Source: an uncultured Prevotella sp. (GTDB taxonomy: Bacteria; Bacteroidota; Bacteroidia; Bacteroidales; Bacteroidaceae). From it: a DNA stretch of 44,672 nt. Below the pieces are notes generated by a model that did no database searches, was not told the DNA's origin, and saw nothing but the letters and a program-made list of their open reading frames with translations. The stretch's first letter is position 1; each line of letters starts with the position of its first letter. The DNA is taken from NCBI RefSeq assembly GCF_946407605.1, contig NZ_CAMJOS010000028.1, positions 1 through 44,672 of the forward strand, given 5' to 3'. A program made the position numbers and the translations under genes. Shown here in pieces: positions 9,322 to 16,764 of the stretch.

Positions 9322-9879
9322 TTACTTACCAAAGTACCTCTTCAGCAGTCCGGCAAAGCCAGCTCCGTGACGAGCCTCGTCCTTCGCCATCTCGTGAACG
9401 GTGTCGTGAATAGCGTCGAAACCGGCAGCCTTCGCGTTCTTGGCAATGCGGAACTTATCCTCGCAGGCACCAGCCTCAGCAGCAGCGCGCTTCTCCAGGT
9501 TGGTCTTCGTGTCCCATACGCACTCGCCCAGCAGCTCGGCAAAGCGAGAGGCGTGGTCAGCCTCCTCGAAGGCATAGCGCTTGAAGGCCTCAGCAATCTC
9601 GGGATAGCCCTCACGGTCGGCCTGACGGGCCATAGCCAGATACATACCCACCTCGCCGCACTCACCATTGAAGTGGTTGCGCAGGTCGTCTATCATCTCT
9701 TGGCTCACACCCTCGGGCTTGCCGTCGCCAATGCGGTGAACGGTAGCGTAGGTGGTCTCACCCTCGTCCTTCAGTTCGCTGAACTTCGAAGCAGGAGCCT
9801 TACAGATGGGGCACTTCTCGGGAGCTGCATCGCCTTCATAGATATATCCACAAACGGCGCAAATAAATTTCTTCTTCAT
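9322..9879 (-). CDS. reverse rubrerythrin (peroxide reductase)
   Basis: This 186-residue protein has an N-terminal rubredoxin-like iron site ([10 protein letters not shown]...CPICKAP, residues 6-26) followed by a ferritin-like diiron domain. The diiron ligand helices carry [26 protein letters not shown] and [13 protein letters not shown]. The rubredoxin-first order makes it a 'reverse' rubrerythrin, a class that reduces hydrogen peroxide in anaerobes. A longer frame opens at 9963, but the promoter box at 9928-9920 lies inside it, so the ATG at 9879 is chosen. It probably forms a single-gene unit. Confidence 0.92.
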   Translation of the reverse strand: MKKKFICAVCGYIYEGDAAPEKCPICKAPASKFSELKDEGETTYATVHRIGDGKPEGVSQEMIDDLRNHFNGECGEVGMYLAMARQADREGYPEIAEAFKRYAFEEADHASRFAELLGECVWDTKTNLEKRAAAEAGACEDKFRIAKNAKAAGFDAIHDTVHEMAKDEARHGAGFAGLLKRYFGK

Positions 9880-9919
9880 ACGTAATACATTGTTTAAGTT
9901 AATAATTGGGAAATCTTTT

Positions 9920-9951
9920 GCAAAGATACAAATTATTTTCGACACTCGCAA
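9920..9951 (-). promoter_or_regulatory. promoter of the reverse rubrerythrin gene
   Basis: On the minus strand TATCTTTGC (9928-9920) is preceded at 19-base spacing by TTGC (9951-9948), matching the Bacteroidetes -33/-7 arrangement. The start codon follows about 40 bases downstream. Confidence 0.75.
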
Positions 9952-10004
9952 CTTTTTCCCCAACTTTTTTCAATAATTGTTGCTATTGTTGCGGCACTTG
10001 GTAT

Positions 10005-10484
10005 TTATGTCTGTATTAAACGTACCCTGCGCCTGTTGCCACTTGGCCTTACTGCAAAGTGCAGCCAATAGGTGCCCCTGGGTGAACGCTCTAACAATAA
10101 CTCGTCGAAGTCCTCTTGCCTCTCATCGCTGATATCCAGCAGAGTGCTAGCATAATGGATGAGTTGTTCGAGGCCTGTAACGTGGATATCCACAGCACAC
10201 CCCGTCAGGTGATTCGAATCCGGTACGCCCCCTACTGCCCTATTCACCTCTGGACTCCTATATCCACTATTAATGATGATTGGCTCTTCACTCCCCTCCC
10301 TAAGCAGGGAGGGGCTGGGGGAGGGTCTTCTTCTCAGCTCTTCCAGCCAGCCGCAGAGGCGCTTCAGGTTATTTACTTGTGCCTCGTTGGGCACGTTCTC
10401 TAAGTTCGCACTTGTCTTGCAGAGCTCCCCCAGCGTGAAATGCTGGGAGAGTCGTGCTTGCTTGTTGATTTCTACATTAGTCAT
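10005..10484 (-). CDS. M15-family peptidase (VanY/endolysin-like)
   Basis: This 159-residue protein is a zinc D,D- or L,D-carboxypeptidase-like enzyme of family M15, resembling phage endolysins. It shows INSGYRSPEVNRAVGG (71-86), the metal motif SNHLTGCAVD (His 92, Asp 99), FDELLLE (126-132) and WLHFAVRP (His 142). There is no signal peptide. Residues 53-65, RPSPSPSLLREGS, come from a palindromic repeat inserted in frame just before the conserved core. Its ATG overlaps the upstream gene stop (ATGA). In related Bacteroidales loci an amidase often accompanies the VirE-type gene; the M15 peptidase may fill that role here (inference). Confidence 0.88.
   Translation of the reverse strand: MTNVEINKQARLSQHFTLGELCKTSANLENVPNEAQVNNLKRLCGWLEELRRRPSPSPSLLREGSEEPIIINSGYRSPEVNRAVGGVPDSNHLTGCAVDIHVTGLEQLIHYASTLLDISDERQEDFDELLLERSPRGTYWLHFAVRPSGNRRRVRLIQT
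10290..10326 (-). repeat. in-frame palindromic repeat copy 1 (hairpin)
   Basis: CCCCTCCCT (10293-10301) pairs perfectly with AGGGAGGGG (10306-10314) around an AAGC loop, followed by a G-rich tail. It encodes PSPSLLREGS inside the M15 peptidase. Copy 2 lies at 12608-12641. Confidence 0.85.
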
Positions 10485-10858
10485 AACTTCTTAACTCTTA
10501 ACTTCTTGTTTACGTTAATTGGCGTGCTTTCAGGGAAAGCGATGCTGTAGGCTTTATCGAGGGCTTTCAGGTTTATCTTGTAGAAGCTGATGCCCGTTTT
10601 GAGAGATACGATAGCACGGAGTAATTCACGATGCTTACGGGGATAGAGCGAAGGTGCCTGCAACTCGTCCCAGCCTGCTTGATCGCAGAGGTTGCACACC
10701 TTCCAGATAAAGTCATCGTTGGCTTCGGCAGGAAACCACGACTTCAGAATACGACGGATGCAGAATCGCTTGCATTGCCCTCGGAGGAGCTGCCTCGTGC
10801 GCTCCAGCTTACGCCAGAGCACCACGAAGCATTCTTGATTATTTTCAACTCTAATCAT
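10481..10858 (-). CDS. unknown protein of the VirE-type operon
   Basis: I do not recognise this 125-residue basic protein. It is rich in Arg, Lys, Trp and Cys (IRRILKSWFPAEANDDFIWKVCNLCDQAGWDELQ) and has no signal peptide or membrane segment. Position and size match small genes that follow VirE/BT4734-type genes in Bacteroidales. The ATG at 10858 is chosen; a TTG nine bases upstream lies within a tandem AATTGAGA-type repeat (10860-10884). It starts 19 bases after the primase-helicase stop and its own stop overlaps the M15 start by four bases, so it is part of the same operon. It may bind nucleic acid, judging only by charge. Confidence 0.65.
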   Translation of the reverse strand: MIRVENNQECFVVLWRKLERTRQLLRGQCKRFCIRRILKSWFPAEANDDFIWKVCNLCDQAGWDELQAPSLYPRKHRELLRAIVSLKTGISFYKINLKALDKAYSIAFPESTPINVNKKLRVKKL

Positions 10859-10884
10859 AATTCTCAATTTTCAATTCTCAATTA
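10859..10884 (-). repeat. AATTGAGA-type tandem repeat at a gene start
   Basis: On the minus strand, AATTGAGAATTGAAAATTGA and its continuation form three imperfect 7-8-base repeats, covering the end of the primase-helicase gene and the leader of the next gene. Confidence 0.6.
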
Positions 10885-13157
10885 GTTGAAAACTTCTTCT
10901 TGTACGATTCCGTCTTCACGTATCGTCCTGAGACCTCGTCATAGACAATGTACCCGCGACTCTGCCAACTGCGCAATGTGCCGTCACCGCTACCGCTCTT
11001 GCCCTGTTGCTGACGCATTTGTCGGTACTGGTCTTTAGTGAACTCATCGGACAACAGTTCCAGCAGGTTCTGAGGGCCAGACTGACGCTGAATTTCAATT
11101 TCCTCACGCAGTTCTTTCTCCAGCTGCTGACCAAAATACAGCATCTTGCACCAGAGGTTGTACTGCTGAGTCCACCTAACAAAATCCGCGATCTCCTTCG
11201 ACCACTTGTAGCCGTGAGCCACATAGAGCACCATTCCTTTCAGCCAGGCAATCACGTTGGCACGATAACTGAACACGCGGTAGGCTTCGCTCTCATAGAG
11301 CTTTGCAGCATCCTTGTTCTCCTGCTTCATCTCTAGCGACAACTTCTTTGATTGAGGGCATTCAATCAGTCCGTTAGCTGCCTCCAGGCGGTCGATGTAG
11401 GGCTTCAGTTCTGCGGCAAACGTGTGGTCGTAGATGCCCAGAATAGGCTCCGCATCATCGTCCTCATCAGTCCTAATAATGGTCGATACATCCAGTCGGC
11501 TCACGGTACCGTCATTCACCATTCGCAAGAAAAATTTCTTTGCATTGGGAGGGGTCGTTGACGCGTTAAAGTTCCACCTTAAGGGTGCTATACCGCTGAC
11601 CGAATCGGCCCCTACGCGCTCCTGGCCGGCATCAGAATTGTCAAAGGCTTTTCTGATCAGCAAGCCTACCTCATCCACCGTACCCTTCGATGTCACCTTC
11701 TTCAACCCCTCTATCTCGTCAACAATCGTATAGATAAATCGCTGACCGTTGTTGTTGGCATCTACGATGCGCTGATTAAAGACAGCGTCTGTCAAATTAT
11801 CAATCAACATCTGAATACAAATATCAGTTGGTCTCGGGTCTTTCTTCTGCTTCGCGCCCGGGTTCTTCTGCTTCCAATCAGCCTCGCGCTGACGGTTAGG
11901 CTGGTCGCGCTGCTTGATGTCCTCCATGATGTACTCGATAGGCTTTTTGATGGTGCCTTTACCGATACTCTGACGACCTATCAGGACGTTCATGAAGGTA
12001 GCCTCGTGCTCCACGTTATCCCAGTAGCGGAACTTCACCCCGTGCAGATGAGCACCCAGCCCAGGGAATACCGCATTGGCCACAGCGGGCTTGTAGAACC
12101 AGGGGACGTTCTTCGTCAACAGCCTAATCAGCGGCGGCAACTTCTTGGGCATTGCTGGTGGCGTAGTCAGCGTACCACCACAAGCCTTGACTGCCTGCTG
12201 CGACTTCAACGACTGTAGCACCTGCTTCAACCTGTAAGGCATACCCTTGCGCGGCTCCTTCAGCGCATTCTCAATGGTCTTGCGCCACTCTGCCTCTTCC
12301 TCAGAAGTACACAAAGGGGACGGTTCTTTTTGTGTACTTTTTGCCCAGTAGTTGGGAATAACCTGCATCAGTTTTTCCAGCGAGTAGCCGCAGATGCTTC
12401 GGATGGTCACCGCCAGTTCAAATGTCAGCGCATTACGGTCGCCCTCCACAGGTTCCTTGCCACCATTGAACAATTCCCAATACTTCGCGATGATGTCCGC
12501 ATACAGTACCCCGTTGTACCTCGCTTCAGGGTCGTAGGGTACTGGACACGGATAGTTCGGATTTGAACTGCAACACTGCAACGCTGCAACATCTTCATTT
12601 CGAGTACTCCCCTCTCTAAGCAGAGAGGGGCTGGGGGTGAGTCTGAATATCGCATCATCCAAATAAATCAGCTCCTGCTCAGTAGTGGTAAAAAACACGC
12701 GGGTAATGTCCTTTGCCTGGGCATCATAAGCAACCTCCAGCAGTTCCGATGCCCACTTCAAATTATCCACTTGGTCTAACTCAGGGCGACGCTTAAACAC
12801 CAGATGATAGCCAGCCCCTCGGGCACTCTCCTCCAGCATTAGCAGGCCCAGTTCATCCTTCTTGGCGAGGATGCGCTCACGAACTACAGGCATCTCCTCT
12901 TTCGTCAAGTGGTCAATATCCATCCCTACCGTCGTGCTCATACACTTCGAGCCTTTCAGCGTGCCATCCTCATTAGGCAGGCAACTGTAGTTCATCTGCA
13001 CCAGCTGCGACTTACGACTTTCTTCACCCGAACGGACAGCCTTCAATGTCTGCTGTTGTTTCTCGCTGTTGCGGCTCTGCAGATACTCCTCTCTCGAATG
13101 GATGGGGCGCATAAACTTTGCGCCACCATCGCCTTTGTAAATCTCGAATACACTCAT
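10878..13157 (-). CDS. BT4734/VirE-type primase-helicase
   Basis: This 759-residue protein combines a BT4734-like N-terminal domain (about residues 5-170) with a VirE/DUF3987-like ATPase. The N-terminal part shows GMDIDH (Asp 80, Asp 82), GYHLVF (His 118) and DITRVFF (150-156), a pattern consistent with an archaeo-eukaryotic primase (PrimPol) fold. The second part has a Walker A-like GRQSIGKGT (394-402) and Walker B IVDEIEG (478-484), then a DUF3987-like C-terminus. It would prime and unwind DNA (inference). Residues 172-200 and 275-287 are unusual because they are encoded by three different repeats (12605-12645, 12565-12591, 12305-12339), all in frame. The ATG overlaps the preceding stop by four bases. 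Confidence 0.85.
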   Translation of the reverse strand: MSVFEIYKGDGGAKFMRPIHSREEYLQSRNSEKQQQTLKAVRSGEESRKSQLVQMNYSCLPNEDGTLKGSKCMSTTVGMDIDHLTKEEMPVVRERILAKKDELGLLMLEESARGAGYHLVFKRRPELDQVDNLKWASELLEVAYDAQAKDITRVFFTTTEQELIYLDDAIFRLTPSPSLLREGSTRNEDVAALQCCSSNPNYPCPVPYDPEARYNGVLYADIIAKYWELFNGGKEPVEGDRNALTFELAVTIRSICGYSLEKLMQVIPNYWAKSTQKEPSPLCTSEEEAEWRKTIENALKEPRKGMPYRLKQVLQSLKSQQAVKACGGTLTTPPAMPKKLPPLIRLLTKNVPWFYKPAVANAVFPGLGAHLHGVKFRYWDNVEHEATFMNVLIGRQSIGKGTIKKPIEYIMEDIKQRDQPNRQREADWKQKNPGAKQKKDPRPTDICIQMLIDNLTDAVFNQRIVDANNNGQRFIYTIVDEIEGLKKVTSKGTVDEVGLLIRKAFDNSDAGQERVGADSVSGIAPLRWNFNASTTPPNAKKFFLRMVNDGTVSRLDVSTIIRTDEDDDAEPILGIYDHTFAAELKPYIDRLEAANGLIECPQSKKLSLEMKQENKDAAKLYESEAYRVFSYRANVIAWLKGMVLYVAHGYKWSKEIADFVRWTQQYNLWCKMLYFGQQLEKELREEIEIQRQSGPQNLLELLSDEFTKDQYRQMRQQQGKSGSGDGTLRSWQSRGYIVYDEVSGRYVKTESYKKKFSTN
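12305..12339 (-). repeat. TACACAAA-type palindromic repeat, copy 1
   Basis: AAGTACACAAA (12305-12315) and TTTGTGTACTT (12329-12339) are perfect 11-base inverted repeats around a 13-base core, ggggacggttctt. It lies in frame in the primase-helicase gene, encoding STQKEPSPLCTSE. Copy 2 is at 18735-18763. Confidence 0.85.
12565..12591 (-). repeat. CTGCAAC-type repeat inside the primase-helicase gene
   Basis: The plus strand reads gaactgcaacactgcaac then gctgcaaca. It matches the 28-base arm of the large dyad at 19364-19391 except that AA is replaced by G. It encodes VAALQCCSS in the gene. Confidence 0.8.
12608..12641 (-). repeat. in-frame palindromic repeat copy 2 (hairpin)
   Basis: CCCCTCTCT (12609-12617) pairs with AGAGAGGGG (12622-12630) around the same AAGC loop as copy 1. 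One stem pair differs from copy 1 on both sides, so pairing is kept. It encodes TPSPSLLREGS. Confidence 0.85.
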
Positions 13158-13537
13158 ACTGCCTGCTGTTTCAAAATCAATTCACGTATCACCTTTCTTG
13201 CTATCGCTCCGGCCTGCCTTACCAGCTTCTCGGGCAACTGCTCCAACTGATCCTCGTCGAGCGAGAAGTAGAAGTACCACCTCTTATCCTGTCCTTGCGA
13301 CAGCGAAGCGTTATCATCGCGGAAGAGGGCCTTGTTGCGTATGCGCTTGGGCTTTTCCGTCATATACACATTGCCGTCACGCTTGATCTCCACCTTGAAA
13401 GTTCCTGAGAACGCCTGCATCTCAACATCCTCGCAGCACATAAAGTCTGCCGTCTTGAGTCCGTTTTCCAACATGCCTAAAGTCAAAAGACCATCGAGCA
13501 TTATCTGTTTCTCTGTTGTAATAATAATTTTTTCCAT
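13154..13537 (-). CDS. unknown protein of the VirE-type operon
   Basis: I do not recognise this 127-residue protein. It is soluble, with mixed alpha/beta character: IIITTEKQIMLDGLLTLGMLENGLK, then a beta-rich GTFKVEIKRDGNVYMTEKPKRIRN and a conserved-looking WYFYFSLDEDQLEQLPEKLVRQAGAIARKVI. No catalytic motif is apparent. Its stop overlaps the primase-helicase ATG by four bases, so the two are probably translated together and may act together. It starts 115 bases downstream of the OB-fold-like gene. Confidence 0.65.
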   Translation of the reverse strand: MEKIIITTEKQIMLDGLLTLGMLENGLKTADFMCCEDVEMQAFSGTFKVEIKRDGNVYMTEKPKRIRNKALFRDDNASLSQGQDKRWYFYFSLDEDQLEQLPEKLVRQAGAIARKVIRELILKQQAV

Positions 13538-13652
13538 AATAATCGTTTCGAAATTTGTGAGTGTCAGGAGAAAAGCGAAGATTTTAGTTTGAGCTCAATT
13601 ACATCCAGATACGTTTTCTCCGTTCACGCCTTCGACCCGATTAAACTTTTTG

Positions 13653-13937
13653 TTAGCTGTTTATTTTTACGATATCAGTTACTAAGATTTCTTGGAACGT
13701 CTGTCCCTGATATTCGTGTGTAGAGAAACGAAGGGTGGCCACAACCACATCACCTTCGTAGAACCTGCACGCCGCCAGATTTCCCAGCATGGCGCACACA
13801 TACTCGTTTTCAAACTTGCCGCCGCCCAGCTCCTTCAGCACAATGTTGCACTTCTGGATCTGGCCAGCCTCATTTTTACTTGACTGTACGCTAAAGGCCT
13901 CGCCCTGACGTACCACTTTTAAAATTTTTGTTTCCAT
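13653..13937 (-). CDS. small OB-fold-like (ssDNA-binding-like) protein
   Basis: This 94-residue protein has the strand pattern of an OB fold: KCNIVLKELGGGKFENEYVCAMLGNLAACRFYEGDVVVATLRFSTHEYQGQTFQEILVTDIVKI. The ending GDVV.A.LRFST.EYQGQ.FQEI resembles single-strand-binding and DUF3127-type proteins. The likely role is binding single-stranded DNA alongside the downstream primase-helicase; this is inference from fold pattern and position. It is the first gene after a -7 box at 13991-13983 and begins the operon running to the M15 peptidase. Confidence 0.65.
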   Translation of the reverse strand: METKILKVVRQGEAFSVQSSKNEAGQIQKCNIVLKELGGGKFENEYVCAMLGNLAACRFYEGDVVVATLRFSTHEYQGQTFQEILVTDIVKINS

Positions 13938-13982
13938 AATGTATCAATAAGTCAAATAACACTGTCAATCAATCGTTGACGG

Positions 13983-13991
13983 TGCAAAGGT
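13983..13991 (-). promoter_or_regulatory. -7 box of the primase-helicase operon
   Basis: On the minus strand TACCTTTGC precedes the OB-fold-like gene with a leader of about 40 bases. It lies directly after the hairpin at 14014-14050. Confidence 0.7.
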
Positions 13992-14003
13992 ACAAACATA
14001 CAA

Positions 14004-14050
14004 AAACAAAAAGCCCCTATATAGGGCCTATAATAGGGGCTATATAGGGG
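14004..14050 (-). terminator. terminator-like hairpin after the 378-residue gene
   Basis: CCCCTATATAG (14014-14024) and CTATATAGGGG (14040-14050) pair perfectly; on the minus strand they are followed by TTTTTGTTTTTG, as in an intrinsic terminator. The inner bases, TATTATAGGCCC on the minus strand, allow alternative pairings, so an operator role is also possible. Confidence 0.65.
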
Positions 14051-14079
14051 ACTTACTATGCTGTTTATCAGCGAGTTAG

Positions 14080-15216
14080 CTAATTCTCAAAAATCTTGTC
14101 TATCTCTTCCGAACGTGCGGGCGACTTGCCCGTTTCCTGCATGTCCCATTTCTCCTGTGCCAGGTTGTTGATGTGCCACAGTTCTTGAAATGGTTTCCAC
14201 TTTGAGCGCATCTGCAACTTGTCGGAAAACACATCGGCAATATACATGGCCTGCTTTCGTGACGTGGTGGGCAGCAGCTGGTAACATTCATCAACAAAGC
14301 CAGCCTTCTGCAACCCCTTCCAATAGTTTATCGCAATGCCGGTAGCCAACACATCGGGCAGCAGGCTATTATCTTCGTTCTCCTGCGGGGTGGCCTGCAA
14401 CTTCTTGTATTCCTCCTGCGCCAACGAGATCTTGTACATATACTTCAGAAAGGCGTTTCGGTGCGCCTTGGCATTCTCCTCCTTACGGTTCGTATAAAAA
14501 TGGCGCCCTACCTTCGCAGCGTTAACCACCAGACAACCGTCAACATAGTCAACCAACTTGCGAAACTCAGAATAATGTTTATGAACCGTCTTCTTCAGTT
14601 TATGGTCATCGTCCAGCAGACTGAAGTCAAACTCGGCAGGATAGCGCGTAGCACGCTGTATGTGTTCCACCTTGGTATTGAACACACCCTTTTCGAACAT
14701 GTGTACTAGCTTCTCCGTCACATAGTCGTTGATATCCTCCATGCTGGGCTTCCCGTTGCACACGTCGTACAGCCATTCGTCAAAAGTCTGGCGAACCCGA
14801 CGGGGCGTTCCCGAACTCAGATAACGGCGTTTCTCCTGCTCATACAGCCTGGCATACTCCTCATCCTTATGCCGACGCGCCAGTTGGTCGGCTATCAGCC
14901 CCAACGTGTTGCTCAGCACACCCAGCGCCTCGTTCCCCAGCTGTGTGTTCTCCTGCAAATCCTCCCTCGCGGCCGTCAGCTCCATAGCAAGCACACGCTC
15001 CGACTGCTCCGCGTAGTCAATCTCTGTGTCGGCATCGAGCACAGCCTCGCGGCTCACAACCTCGAGTACCTCCTTCGTCAACGTCTCGTTAACCTCCGTC
15101 ACGTCGGCCACTAAACCCATCAGCCGGAACTTGCTTCCGGCCGTCACTTTCTCAACTCGGACCCTCTCTATCTCTTCAAAAAGGCCGGTAAACATATCGT
15201 TAAGGTCTATCTTCAT
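14080..15216 (-). CDS. 378-residue unknown protein upstream of the VirE-type operon
   Basis: I do not recognise this protein. It is soluble and acidic. Residues 1-115 are probably helical or coiled coil (FEEIERVRVEKV, then LTAAREDLQENTQLGNEALG), and the middle is rich in charged residues. The C-terminal third (NYWKGLQKAGFVDECYQLL...SRKQAMYIADVFSDKLQMRSKWKPFQELW) resembles C-terminal modules of Bacteroidales mobile-element proteins, but I cannot name a family. It has its own -7 box (15252-15244) and is followed by a terminator-like hairpin, so it is its own transcription unit beside the primase-helicase operon. Confidence 0.65.
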   Translation of the reverse strand: MKIDLNDMFTGLFEEIERVRVEKVTAGSKFRLMGLVADVTEVNETLTKEVLEVVSREAVLDADTEIDYAEQSERVLAMELTAAREDLQENTQLGNEALGVLSNTLGLIADQLARRHKDEEYARLYEQEKRRYLSSGTPRRVRQTFDEWLYDVCNGKPSMEDINDYVTEKLVHMFEKGVFNTKVEHIQRATRYPAEFDFSLLDDDHKLKKTVHKHYSEFRKLVDYVDGCLVVNAAKVGRHFYTNRKEENAKAHRNAFLKYMYKISLAQEEYKKLQATPQENEDNSLLPDVLATGIAINYWKGLQKAGFVDECYQLLPTTSRKQAMYIADVFSDKLQMRSKWKPFQELWHINNLAQEKWDMQETGKSPARSEEIDKIFEN

Positions 15217-15243
15217 ATATTATTTCATTTTTTGCAAGGGAGT

Positions 15244-15252
15244 GCAAAGATA
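15244..15252 (-). promoter_or_regulatory. -7 box for the 378-residue gene
   Basis: TATCTTTGC on the minus strand, 27 bases before the ATG at 15216. Confidence 0.7.
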
Positions 15253-15258
15253 CAAAAA

Positions 15259-15288
15259 TTCCTGCTCACTTCTTACAGCAAGCAGGAA
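15259..15288 (-). terminator. terminator-like hairpin after a gene relic
   Basis: TTCCTGCT and AGCAGGAA (15259-15266, 15281-15288) pair around a 14-base loop; on the minus strand TTTTTGTA follows. It would have ended the gene whose tail remains at 15327-15431. Confidence 0.5.
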
Positions 15289-15326
15289 CTATTTTTATTA
15301 AAAAAATCTAATGTCCTTTATTCGCC

Positions 15327-15431
15327 CTATTTCATGATTATCTTCTTGCCATTAATGATATTGATACCTTTCTGAGGCTCAGACTGGCGAACACCATTCA
15401 TGTCGAAGTGTTTTGAATAATTACAAACCAT
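15327..15431 (-). pseudogene. C-terminal tail relic of a secreted surface protein
   Basis: Only the last 20-odd codons of a gene remain: HFDMNGVRQSEPQKGINIING then KKIIMK and a stop. This matches the typical ending of Prevotella/Bacteroidales secreted proteins (DMNGRR...PQKGINI.NGKK.LVK), part of a C-terminal sorting-like domain. Upstream of an ATG at 15431 the frame meets a TGA at once, and nothing recognisable continues. A downstream hairpin (15259-15288) fits its old terminator. It marks a deletion or insertion boundary at the left side of the BRO/SDR segment. Confidence 0.6.
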
Positions 15432-15856
15432 TGTAAATCAGCTAATAACGAAGTAAGTACAAAATTGAAAGGTACAAAAAAGTGTAATTTCAATCTGGGG
15501 ATGTTCGGCATGATTGGAGCACGAAATTCGGGTTGAAAAACCAAATAAAATTTAACATTTCATTGAGATTATTTAACGGTTGATTCTGGAACTTTTTAGG
15601 CTGTTTGTAAAGTCAGGATGACAGTAATGGGTGGAATTTACACCTTCATAACGTTGCCTTGCAACGTATAAACTGAGGTCAAAAAGGGGACGTTTGTACC
15701 GACGTTGTACCACGACTGCGATAATTGGCTGTTAGACAGCGTCGGTTAATAATTCAAGCCGAACTCATGCATGGCATTTTGATTCATTTTAGAGGGAAAT
15801 GTGCACTATATCGTGTTAAAGTCTGTCATATCAGAACCTCCTTGAAGAATATTTTG
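15432..15856. other. non-coding stretch between a gene relic and the BRO-N gene
   Basis: No coding region is supported here. It holds a small hairpin (ACGTTGC CTT GCAACGT, 15651-15667), a direct repeat GACGTTTGTACC/GACGTTGTACC (15689-15711), and an inverted pair CCGACG/CGTCGG (15699-15704, 15740-15745). AAAAAGGGGACGTTTGT at 15681-15697 weakly resembles the core of the TACACAAA-type repeat. Confidence 0.5.
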
Positions 15857-15865
15857 TAACTTTGC
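15857..15865 (+). promoter_or_regulatory. -7 box of the BRO-N gene
   Basis: TAACTTTGC lies 28 bases before the ATG at 15894. Confidence 0.75.
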
Positions 15866-15893
15866 AACCAAATTCACATAGGATTGTATCATC

Positions 15894-16754
15894 ATGAACG
15901 AGAATTTCGCTATACAGCTCTTTGAGGGCAAGAAAGTTCGCATCGTATGGGATGCAGAACAGGAGAAGTACTATTTCTCCGTAACGGATATAGTGCAGGT
16001 CTTGACAGATTCCGTGAATCCGCGTGATTACATAAAGAAGATGCTTAGACGTGACCCAGAACTGAAATCCAAGTGGGGGACAATTTGTCCCCCTGTTGAA
16101 ATGTTGGCTCCAGATGGCAAGCGACGCAAGACGCAAGCCGCTGATCTTGAAGGCATTTTTAGAATCATCCAGGCCATACCCTCCAAGAAAGCCGAACCGG
16201 TGAAACAATGGCTTGCTGAGTTGGGCAGTATGCGCGTTGACCAAATGATTGACCCGGAACTGACCTTTCAGATGGCCGTCGAGGACTATCGTCGCCAAGG
16301 CTACAGCGACCGCTGGATAAACGAGCGCATGCGCTCCATCGAGATGCGCAAGGAGCTGACCGATGAGTGGCATCGTTCCGGCATACATGAGCCTAAGGAC
16401 TTCGCCATTCTGACAAATGTGCTGACAAAGGCGTGGAGCGGCATGACCACAGGCGAATACAAGCGTTACAAGGGGCTGACCAAGCAGAACCTGCGCGACA
16501 ACATGACGAATGTGGAACTGGCACTCAACACACTTGCCGAGGTAGCTACCACGGAGTATTCTCGCCAATCTAATCCGCAGTCGATGGCCGAGAGCCAACG
16601 TATTGCAAAGGAAGGCGGCGAAGTAGCACGCGAAGCACGCGAGACGATGGAACGCCGTCTTGGCAGAAGCGTTGTTTCTTCTGAGCGTGCATCAGACTAC
16701 ATAAGGCCAATTGAGGACAAAGGGCAGAACGCTCTGCCCAAGGAGGACGAATAA
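15894..16754 (+). CDS. BRO-N domain protein (phage antirepressor-like)
   Basis: This 286-residue protein begins with a BRO-N domain (about residues 5-115: FAIQLFEGKKVRIVWDAEQEKYYFSVTDIVQVL...SVNPRDYIKKMLRRD...LEGIFRIIQAIPSKKAEPVKQWLAELG), a DNA-binding domain frequent in phage antirepressors. The C-terminal half (VEDYRRQGYSDRWINERMRSIEMRKELTDEW...YKGLTKQNLRDNMTNVELALNTLAEVATTE) is the usual partner in chromosomal BRO-type proteins found in many bacteria. It may regulate transcription; the target is unknown. It starts a short rightward group with the SDR gene 10 bases downstream and sits in the island between the VirE-type and HU parts. Confidence 0.8.
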   Translation: MNENFAIQLFEGKKVRIVWDAEQEKYYFSVTDIVQVLTDSVNPRDYIKKMLRRDPELKSKWGTICPPVEMLAPDGKRRKTQAADLEGIFRIIQAIPSKKAEPVKQWLAELGSMRVDQMIDPELTFQMAVEDYRRQGYSDRWINERMRSIEMRKELTDEWHRSGIHEPKDFAILTNVLTKAWSGMTTGEYKRYKGLTKQNLRDNMTNVELALNTLAEVATTEYSRQSNPQSMAESQRIAKEGGEVAREARETMERRLGRSVVSSERASDYIRPIEDKGQNALPKEDE

Positions 16755-16764
16755 GAACAATTCT

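Noticed and set aside
15681..15697. AAAAAGGGGACGTTTGT as a third copy of the TACACAAA-type repeat
   Set aside because: Only the GGGGACG core matches and the inverted ends are missing, so chance is likely.
15831..16598. 255-residue minus-strand frame opposite the BRO-N gene
   Set aside because: The plus strand encodes a recognisable BRO-N protein with its own -7 box; the minus frame has no family likeness.
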